Of a stretch of 64,000 nt of DNA, positions 56,051 to 64,000 are shown piece by piece (the stretch's first letter is position 1; every line of letters starts with the position of its first letter). Source of the DNA: Galeopsis tetrahit. Lineage: Eukaryota; Streptophyta; Magnoliopsida; Lamiales; Lamiaceae. The position numbers and the translations under genes were made by a program. The notes beneath the pieces are model-generated. The model was not told where the DNA came from. It worked only from the letters and a program-made list of their open reading frames with translations, and ran no database searches. The stretch is from positions 74,406,670-74,470,669 of the forward strand of contig OY776128.1 in NCBI GenBank assembly GCA_963675135.1, in the 5' to 3' direction.

Positions 56051-57195
56051 TATTAATTAGACAACAAAAAAATGGAAATAATGAGGACGTAGGAGTATTA
56101 TATATTCAGTGTTCGAGGACTCAGTGGGATTGAAACTTGAGTCATGAGACAAGGAAAAATATCACTTATTTTCCTCATAAAATTATTTTTATAATGTGGG
56201 TATGTGTGGAGAAAATATAGTAACATCTGTGTAAAATTAAAGATATAATTATAAGAATGAAGTTTATAAAGAGTTTTCTATTTTCAAAATATAACTGAAA
56301 ATGAAATTGTGAAAGTTATTGTAAAATAGGGGATATAGTAATTTTTAAAGTGATTTTTTTTTTTTTGGTTAAAAAATGGTTAATTTTCAGGAACATGAGA
56401 TGATCTTACACTATTTTCTTAAGGAAATATTTAACCTGCGACGTCCAGCAAGAAACTACTCACATTCATATCTCACTCAATCCCTACATTTATAACTACT
56501 AAATAATTCATGATCTTGTAGGAGTATTTAATTTTAGAGATGGTTGTGTATGAACCAATTTTACTTTATTTTACAATTAATATTTTATAATATAGTTATT
56601 GTTTTAATATGTTATAATGATAAATATTACTCCTAAACTAATACTTCTACATTTTAATGAAATAACTAATATAAGGTGTCGAATATTAATATCCACATGT
56701 TTAATGAATGAACTCATGACTGCTTAATTAATACATCAATAAAGTTAAAAAAATGATATACTCATCCTCCTAAACAATCAAATATGCCCTTATAAATAAA
56801 TAAAAACGAATTATAAGAATATCTCGAGTGACTCCCATTAAATTATAAACGATATATTTTTTCGTCATTTAATATATACACAATTATTAAAAAAGTGAAT
56901 ATATATATATTTATTTAATAATAATAAGGGTAGTTTAGATATTTTTGTTAGAATAAAATTATACCAAAAAATTAAGTAGGTTAATTTATAAGAAACGTGA
57001 ATGCTAATATCCGGCGTCCTAATACAATTTCTTTAGTAAGATGTAAAATGAATTTAGTGAGGTATAAAAAAATTTATTAAAATTTAAAGTATGCAAATAA
57101 TTTTGAGACGTATAAAAAAGAAAGTATTCAAATAATCGTGGACGGAGAAACCCCTACCAGTATTTCTAGCTTTGTCCTTAACTTGAGAAGATGTA
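56051..57195. other. Intergenic DNA
   Basis: AT-rich. No coding region, RNA or repeat of note found. Confidence 0.55.
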
Positions 57196-57469
57196 CTCCC
57201 CCGTCTCAAGTTATTTTGTGTATTTGTTAAAAATAGATATTTTAATTTAAATTGTGTATTTTCTTATTTGATAATAAACCATTTTTTCACTTTAAACTAC
57301 ACCCTTCAAACATTTTAAAATTACATAACATATCATTATTTATCACTCTACTTTATTATTCAAAAAGACTTTCATACACTCTATTTTATTCTTTTAATAC
57401 TAATAAACAACACTCACATTAAATTATGCATAAACAGTAAATGTACTATCTAATTTGAGACGGCGGGAG
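57196..57469. mobile_element. Stowaway-like MITE 2
   Basis: Ends CTCCCCCGTCTCAAGTTATT and TAATTTGAGACGGCGGGAG mirror each other, with TA on both sides (57194-57195 and 57470-57471). Confidence 0.75.
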
Positions 57470-57471
57470 TA

Positions 57472-58994
57472 ATTTCTTTTTGGGACCTTTTAATTTGAAG
57501 GATTAAAATAATTGATGGAAATGAGAAGTAAATAATTGAATGTACTGGGTACGACTAAAGTGATTAGACAACTTTAATAGTGTTCCGAATTTATTGACAA
57601 AATAGGCACACATGCAATCATGAAAAATGCACCAGATGCATCAGCATCATATCTTTAAAATTAATATTGTGCCCCGACTTGTCAAAACGGGTTTGACCCG
57701 TAGGGTCACCAACCTTTTTTTAATAACTTGAACTTTTAGCAAACTAGTCTGAAAATATATCTACAGTTGTACAATTACGGTCGACATGTCATTTTCTTAT
57801 AAAAGAAATAGTACGACACATACTCCTTACACATATTTATTAATACAGTAAATAAAGTAGTGATCAGATAAAGTAAATATAGTTAAATATATTTTAAAAA
57901 AATACATGAACACTTAATTATGTCGACAATCAAAAAAGAAAAAATAAGAACATCTTATGCGGATGGAAGGAGTACTATATATAGTTAGCTTACATGTAAA
58001 ATTTTATTGAGAAACAAATTATGTATTTCTTCCGTCAATTTTTTTTCACTATTCTGATTTTTTTCGTTGTTCAATTTCATTTTTTTTTTTTTTTTTGAAA
58101 ATAATATTATTCACAATATTTTACCTCTACACTCAAACAATTATTTATCTACTTTAATTGTGATTCATTTTATTTATAAATAATTATTATATTCATAAGA
58201 AGTGAAAATGAATATAATGAATTTGAACGGAAAAATGTTTTTTTGTTAAGAAATTTAAAATACATCAATTTCGTTTTTGAGTGTTTTTCTTTAATTTATT
58301 AATGCTAGGTGCTAGTACATGTACAAGTCGTTCAAACTCATAAAGTTGGTGAATAAAATATCATGCATTTTTTGAGTTCTATGAAGCATCCAAAACGATG
58401 TTTATTATACCCAAAGGGTATGATTATCTGGTTTTAATTGGATTTGAAATTCATTATTTTGAAATAGTAGGAGAAATCGAAACTATTACTATCGTTAAAT
58501 AAAAAATGTGATGTAGTAATAATTGAGTGGTTAAAAAAAAGTAGAGAACTGAGAGTCGAATAATGTAGATACATGCTTTTTTTGTTTTGTTTTTGAAGTC
58601 ACTATAATGTAAATACTAACAATTTTTAAAAAATGAGTATTAAATTATTCACTGTACATTGATAATTGAGTATTAAAAAAATATTAGTAGGAGTATATGA
58701 AAATGAAATATGATACTCACTCCGCAACATTTTAACCGTCATTTTAGATTTTTCACATTAATAATATCTAATAACAGAATTTACCCGTGTGATGTAAAAA
58801 AAAAAAAATGTGTCCTAAATTTTATTTTTAATTGGTAATATTGATATTCTTTTTTACAATAACGAAAACTATTTTAAAATTTTACTTTTTTTCAATTTTA
58901 CTAGAGCTGACAATACTGATTGTCCGACCCAATATATCACATTGGGCCAAGCGACATTCATGGACCGGATTGGGCCGGTCAATGAATTATTTGG
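57472..58994. other. Intergenic DNA
   Basis: AT-rich with long T runs. The stretch at 58905-58985 (CCGACCCAATATATCACATTGGGCC) is GC-richer and palindromic, and may be an old element end. No gene. Confidence 0.5.
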
Positions 58995-60104
58995 GGCCCT
59001 GGCTATATACCCCTCCAGACTTGTTAAATATACTCCCTCGATTGATGTACCCCTCTTAAAATTGATTATGTTAGATGTACTCTCCATGAAATATCAAATT
59101 TGCCCTTTTCTCTTCATTATACAGTATAAACCCTAATTTCCTCCACCTCTTCCCTTCCTCCTCCTTCTCACCCTTTCCTCTTCTCCTCTCTGCCGCTCGC
59201 CGCCGCCTATTACCGACGTTCGCCGCCTATCGCCCTAGCCGAAGACCCCCCTCCCTCGCGACGCCCAGCCGCGCGCCTTCCTCCTCTCTACAACAACGCG
59301 GCGGCGCCGTTCCTCCTCCCTCGCGCCGCCGCCGCCATGCCTTCCCCTACGTCGTCCGTCTCTGCAACAAAGCTTGCCCCTACGCCGTCCAACCGTCGCC
59401 GTCCCCTTCCTCCAACTCCTCCTCTCTCTCTCTGTTTTTTTTTTAAAATTTTTGCTTTGTTTTTCGGCGACGGTGCCTCTCTCTCCCAGGGCCGCCGCCC
59501 CTCTCCTCGCTCGCCCAACCGCTGCCTCCTCCTCTCCAAGGCCTCCACTCGTCGAGCCGCCGCCGTCTGCTGCAACAGGTAAGGTTTATTCCATTTTTTT
59601 TTCTATTTTTACTGTATTTTTTCCTTTTTTTATTTTTTATTTTCGACAACCTTCAATCGAAGATATACAGTATGGTCAACAACTCATTATGGACCATAGT
59701 GTATATTTTCGATTAACAGTGGTCGAAATTTTTAATTTTTTTTTAAATTTATTTCAATGAACAGTTGCCGACAAGAATGTTTCTCGTCAATCAATCAGTG
59801 TCGACAAAAGTGTTTTTCGTCAATAAACTAGTGTCGAAAATTGTATTTTTTTTAAATGTAAGTTTTTTTTTTTTTTTTTTTAATTTCCGGTGATGGCGGC
59901 CGGAGGTGAGTTGACGGTGGCGGCGATCGGAAGTGCAGCGGTGGCACCTCCATCAGTTAGGGTTAGGGTTTTAATTTAGAAGAGGTGTATCTATCTATAA
60001 ATATTTTACTAGAAGGGTAAATTGGATATTTTACATGTATATTTAATTAATAAATGTAGGGGGGAGTATATTTAACAAGTCTGGAGGGGTATATAGTCAG
60101 GGCC
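58995..60104. mobile_element. MULE-like element 2 (1.1 kb)
   Basis: About 45-base inverted ends: GGCCCTGGCTATATACCCCT at 58995 and its mirror AGGGGTATATAGTCAGGGCC ending at 60104. Target duplication TTATTTGG (58987-58994 and 60105-60112) is 8 bp. The interior is CT-rich and GC-rich (59150-59575), giving long but featureless overlapping frames, followed by an AT-rich half. No transposase. Confidence 0.82.
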
Positions 60105-60112
60105 TTATTTGG

Positions 60113-60199
60113 ACCTACAAAATGAGAGTCCAACATAGCCTAGCCTAACGGGCAAGTGGGCCAGCATGACTCATGATATGTTTTTTTTTTATTTTTTTG
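60113..60199. other. Spacer between two MULE-like elements
   Basis: Host DNA continuing the palindromic text seen at 58905 (CCTAACGGGCAAGTGGGCCAG) and ending in T runs. Confidence 0.5.
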
Positions 60200-60379
60200 G
60201 GGCGCGGCTAAAGGCACCCGGATTTCCTATGAGTACACCCACAGGAATTTTTTTTATCTCAATGGTGTTGCGAAATGACGTATTTACCCTCCTGTATTTT
60301 TTTTTAAAAAATGCCGGATGAGTACACCCATCTATTCCATTTCACACCCGATTCATCATTTCACACCCGAATCATTCCG

Positions 60380-60690
60380 ATCCAAAAAAATTCACATCAT
60401 CACCACCAAAACATCAAAAATCCAAAAAATTCAAAATTTCAACAACAAAAATAAAATCGTAATATGTTCGAAAATTTTACCAAAACAAATTCAATTTGTT
60501 CGAAAATTTTTTTCAAAACAACTTAAATTTGTTCGAAAAATAAAATCGAACATCTTCTTCGAAATTTTTTCCAAACAAACTAAAGTTGTTCGAAATTTTT
60601 TCAAAAACAAACACAATACGTTCGAAAAAAATTTCAAAACAAACTCAATATGTTCGAAAATAATTCCCGAACTACTAAAACCCCTAATTT
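60380..60690. repeat. TTCGAAAATTTTTCAAAACAAACT-type repeats
   Basis: Eight or more imperfect copies of a 30-45 base unit built on GTTCGAAAA and CAAAACAAACTCAA. The plus frame at 60318-60713 follows this repeat and is not convincing as a gene. Confidence 0.75.
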
Positions 60691-60824
60691 TCCTAAAATG
60701 TTCAAAACCCTAATTTTTTTTTTTTGATCTGTAACAAAAAAAATCTCAAACCAACATACCTTTTTTGTATGACGGTGCCGGCGAGAAGAGGGGGAGGGGT
60801 GCGGCCGCAAAGGGCATCGGGGTG

Positions 60825-61035
60825 AGTCGGCGTCGCGAAGGGCATCGCGAACCGCCGACGAGAAGAGTGGAGAGGGGAAGGGGTGCAGTGGGCGTCGCGA
60901 ACCGCCGGCGAGGAGAGCGGAGAGGGGGGTGCAGTGTGCGTCGCGAACCGCCGACGAGGAGAGTGGAGAGGGGGGGTGCAGTGGGCGTCGCGAACCGCCG
61001 GCGAGGAGAGTGGAGAGGGGGGGTGCAGTCGGCGT
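60825..61035. repeat. GC-rich minisatellite, about 54 bp units
   Basis: GGCGTCGCGAACCGCCG heads four units near 60890, 60940, 60986 and a first one near 60837, each followed by ACGAGGAGAGTGGAGAGGGG. It keeps frames open on both strands (60634-61257). Confidence 0.88.
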
Positions 61036-61359
61036 CGCTATTGTGCAGCTGAGGAGGGAGGCGGCCGACGCGATCTGCGACGTGGGCGGCACTGTGGGGG
61101 AGGTGCGACGTGGGCGGCGACACTGTGGAGGAGGTGCGACGTGGGCGGCGGCGACGGAGGTGGCGACGGAGGAAGAGGAGACGGGAGAGGAAGGGAGGAG
61201 GGTGTACGAGAATTGAGAATTGAGAATTTGAATGATTTTACTGTTTTAATTGAGTAAGGTTAATTTTGGGATTTCCAGGTGGGTGTCCTCATCCATTTTG
61301 TGTGTGTACACATCGCATGGGTGTACTCATAGGAAAGCCGGGTGCCTTTAGCCGCGCCC

Positions 61360-62180
61360 TTTTTTTAAATATTTCTAATAAAATAAGAGTTATGGACAAT
61401 CTTTAAAATATAAAACATCTTACAAGTTTTTTGAGAATAATCAATTGAGAGACTGATATTGTCAAACTAGTAATGAAATTTTGTAGACTACTGAATTTCC
61501 CGATATATACAATATACTATTAAAGAAAGATTTAATTGTCTAATTTATACAAGGGATTCAATGAAAGATCAACTAAATCAACCCCAAAATTATAGACAAG
61601 AAATCAAGATCAAATTTCTTTGTAATTTAATTGCTATTATAAAATTACCTGTAAATTAATAAAAAAAAATCCGATCGGGCAAATCGAGCTCCCATGACCT
61701 GTCACGTCAAATTCAGGCCCGTCGGGCCAGTGGGTCAGACCAAATCTTTTTTCAGATCTATATTTTTCAAACTCAGTCAATACTAATTTTCAAATCGACT
61801 GGATTAGCTCATCGGATTTGGCCCAAATTGTAGGCTCTGCAATTTACCCAGGTCTAAAATGCAACTTGACTAGTATTGGAGATGAGTAAGTCTTACTCTC
61901 TTATGAAACACACTGAATTTTTTATGAGAAAATCTACAATCATGTGAACCTTGTGAAAGAAAATTATATGCGAGATCTACAAATCGAGGTCTTTTGATAG
62001 GGATAAAATCCGTAAGCATAAAATTCACATCTAAAATATTTATTTTATGGTTTTCAAAGTGTTTTTTTTTCAATTATATGAGTTGAATTTAAATAATACT
62101 AGTATTACATTAGATTATACGGAGTATAAGTTTTGCTGCAATACCATTTTATAAATTTTAGTATTTGTAGTGAATTTAGT
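61360..62180. other. Intergenic DNA
   Basis: No gene. 61680-61850 has TCGGGCCAGTGGGTCAGACC-like text similar to 58905-58985. Confidence 0.5.
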
Positions 62181-62655
62181 ACTCCCTCCTTTCCAGGATT
62201 TTGTGCATGTTTTGACCGACACGGAAATTAAGAAAATGGAATATAGTGATGTGTATGGTAGAATAAAAGAGGGGTATTATTGGTAATTCATTGACTAAAG
62301 TGAGTGAAGATTTGACTAAAGTTATAAATTGAGTTAAGTTGTGGCTCAAGTAAAATAAAGGAGGGGTAATATTGGTAAAAATTATGTGAGTTATTTCCTT
62401 TTTTAGAGTGTGCAAATAATGTTGGGACACCCGTTAAGGAAAGTGTGCAAAGTCATCGTTCTTGTCTCTGTTGTTGCTCTGTCTTTGTTGTCGCCTCAAA
62501 TCTGTTGGTTTTCGGCTTCTCTCCGATCTCTTCTGTTATTTTAGTTTTTGCTAGATTTGAATTGTAGATTTGCAGATTTGAGGTGTAGATCTGCAAATTT
62601 GAGGTGTAGATCTGTAGTTTTTTTCAGTTCATGTTTGGGATCAACGGAGGGAGTA
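62181..62655. other. MITE-like ends around a retroposon fragment
   Basis: TACTCCCTCCTTTCC (62181) and GGAGGGAGTA (62645-62654) are mirrored Stowaway-type ends. Between them, 62450-62640 matches the first part of the retroposon at 48679-49390 (TTTTCGGCTTCTCTCC, GTAGATCTGCAAATTTGAGG, GGGATCAACG). The arrangement is uncertain. Confidence 0.4.
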
Positions 62656-63175
62656 CATAATTAAAAAATACATGATTAATTAAATAATTGTAATACACCA
62701 ACGCATATACAATACAGTATAATTTTTATATATTATATGAAAAGTAGTAGTAAAAGGAATTAATTAAGATTAATTGATAGGTACAAACTGTAAATTTAAT
62801 TTAAATTTCTATTACAATTCGTGCCACCCTATATACACAATCTCATGCTTAAATTTTATACTCCAATATTTAATCCGTGAATGCGCGAGAAAATCACAGT
62901 ATTTTATACTCCACTATTTTGCCCATTTCATTATACCTAGTAAGATGCAGAAGTGAATTACATGTATCATTTTTTGTATTCCATCTCGTTTTTCACTATT
63001 TAGATTAATAACACATGTAAAGAGAAAAAATAGACAACACTTAATAAAAATGAAGTATAAAAATGTGAACTTTATGAAACCTTTGGTTGTGAAGGATCGA
63101 AAATGAAAGCGTAAACCTTAGAAAGAGACGAAGAAAGTATATCTAAGTTCAGAAGATTTGTAAGTTACATAAACA
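62656..63175. other. 3' flank of the heavy-metal ATPase gene
   Basis: AT-rich and without a gene. It should contain the 3' untranslated region of the gene at 63176. Confidence 0.5.
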
Positions 63176-64000
63176 TCATTCAATAACTATTTCTGATAAG
63201 CCTCCTCTCAAATTAGTCTCCAAGTTTCCATTTCGGATGCAACATTCTCTTCTGAAGCTGTCGCTGCAGCATCCACGGTCAGCCTTCTTTGAATCCGTAC
63301 AAACCGCACTGCACTCTGTACTATCACAATGATTCTCTGCTTCATCCACATGTGAAGAATTCTTGCAGCTTGTTGTTGTACTGTGCTCATCATGCACACA
63401 TTTCTCTGTCTCTGTCTCCAAACTCTTACTACAACATTCATGATCCTTGTCTTTTTTTTGGTGGTGTGGATGCTCTTCCATATGACTCGAGTGCCCATGG
63501 TGCTCGTCGTGTGGATGAAAATGTTCGTCGTGGTTGTGACTCGAGCATTTCTTATGCTCAACATGAGCTTCTTTACAATTCGAGTGTATTGTCTGTGACT
63601 CTATGTCGTCCTCGACTTTGGGACAACATTGATGATCTTTATGAGAATGTGGTTGCGCGTTGTGGCCGTGGGCGCCTTTAGAATTCGAGCATTTCTTATG
63701 CTCAACGTGTGGGCGACAATGAGCTTCCATACACCTCGAGTGTCCTGTTTGTGACTCAAAGTCGTGCTCGACTTTGGGACAACATTGATGATCTTTATGA
63801 GAATGTGGTTGCGCGTTGTGGCCGTGGGCGCCTTTAGTATTCGAGCATTTCTTATGCTCAACGTGCGGGCGACAATGAGCTTCTTTACAATTAGAGTGTC
63901 CTGTTTGAGACTCTAAGTCGTGCTCGACTTTGGGACAACATTGATGTTCGTTATGAGAATGTGGTTGCGCGTTGTGGCCGTGGGCGCCTTTAGAATTCGA
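63176..64000 (-). CDS. C-terminal tail of P1B heavy-metal ATPase (HMA2/HMA4-like), partial
   Basis: An open frame enters from the window edge and runs 274 codons to TGA at 63176-63178. The product is dominated by His and Cys. It opens with three tandem units of 52, 52 and 48 residues, each running from SNSKGAHGHNAQPHSH through HQCCPKVE to HVEHKKC. Then come HNHDEHFHPHDEHHGHSSH and isolated CC pairs (ECCSK, GCCSD, ECCIR). His runs and paired cysteines like this form the cytosolic zinc/cadmium-binding tail of plant HMA2/HMA4 transporters, which export Zn and Cd across the plasma membrane for root-to-shoot loading. The transmembrane and catalytic parts (DKTGT, CPx) lie outside the window, so the family call rests on the tail alone. 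The four-residue loss in unit 3 is CRPH. Confidence 0.72.
   Translation of the reverse strand, partial: SNSKGAHGHNAQPHSHNEHQCCPKVEHDLESQTGHSNCKEAHCRPHVEHKKCSNTKGAHGHNAQPHSHKDHQCCPKVEHDFESQTGHSRCMEAHCRPHVEHKKCSNSKGAHGHNAQPHSHKDHQCCPKVEDDIESQTIHSNCKEAHVEHKKCSSHNHDEHFHPHDEHHGHSSHMEEHPHHQKKDKDHECCSKSLETETEKCVHDEHSTTTSCKNSSHVDEAENHCDSTECSAVCTDSKKADRGCCSDSFRRECCIRNGNLETNLRGGLSEIVIE
63547..64000 (-). repeat. 156 bp coding tandem repeat in the HMA tail
   Basis: Units start near 64000, 63844 and 63688, differing at few bases; the last lacks 12 bases. The first complete unit touches the window edge, so more copies may lie beyond it. Confidence 0.85.

Larger units (their letters stand above)
60200..61359. 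mobile_element. MULE-like element 3 (1.2 kb)
   Basis: Inverted ends of about 42 bases: GGGCGCGGCTAAAGGCACCC on the left and GGGTGCCTTTAGCCGCGCCC on the right, extended by TTTCCTATGAGTACACCCA and its mirror. Flanking T-rich DNA hides the target duplication. No transposase is present. Confidence 0.8.

Noticed and set aside
60634..61257. Long frames on both strands near 61 kb
   Set aside because: Caused by the GC-rich 54 bp minisatellite inside a MULE-like element.
63208..63861. Alternative frames over the metal-binding tail
   Set aside because: Shifted shadows of the frame that runs from the window edge to 63176; only that frame keeps the His/Cys pattern.

Overview
This is eukaryotic nuclear DNA from a flowering plant, most likely a eudicot. 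It carries Copia LTR retrotransposons, CACTA, hAT and Mutator-like (MULE) elements, Stowaway MITEs, LINE and SINE fragments, a MIR169 hairpin, a SURF6 gene and the tail of a plant heavy-metal ATPase. The background is AT-rich. Most listed open frames lie inside transposons or are shadows. I cannot name the species.

Region 1 (1-32.5 kb) is a decayed array of small secreted cysteine-rich peptide genes, all on the minus strand, stretched apart by nested transposons. Two copies look intact (26615-26932 and 31967-32197). They share a signal peptide and a ten-cysteine framework, and have similar TATA-proximal promoters. A third copy (13371-13469) keeps only its start and end, and a Copia element (13559-18470, TSD ACGCC) split its promoter. 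Flanks of a fourth copy survive near 480-560 and 5060-5115. Between them lie a Pack-MULE carrying a proteasome RPT2 exon (1344-5034), a hAT element (5516-9600) that contains a nested CACTA (5719-8690) and a tRNA-Val-like sequence, a second CACTA (9648-11144), a very young Copia (19226-25291) broken by a solo LTR (21139-22590), and a third, end-less Copia fragment (27416-30965).

Region 2 (33-40 kb) is a 6.4 kb CACTA element (33092-39464) that has captured the first two exons of a COG8-like gene, followed by a short hAT MITE (39602-40077).

Region 3 (40-54 kb) holds the clearest host gene, an intronless SURF6/Rrp14 homologue (41584-42552). Its 3' flank occurs three times downstream, with a LINE tail inserted in two of the copies. 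Captured fragments of an ENTH/VHS protein and of a FERONIA-type receptor kinase sit back to back at 46.6-47.2 kb, followed by minisatellites and a foldback element.

Region 4 (54-64 kb) has a canonical MIR169 precursor on the minus strand (55090-55225), two Stowaway-like MITEs, two small MULE-like elements with long terminal inverted repeats (58995-60104 and 60200-61359), and at the right edge the 3' end of a P1B-type heavy-metal ATPase gene. That tail contains tandem 52-residue His/Cys repeats and runs off the window.

Transposon boundaries were placed by reading terminal repeats and target-site duplications by eye. Protein family calls come from recognised motifs, not from searches.
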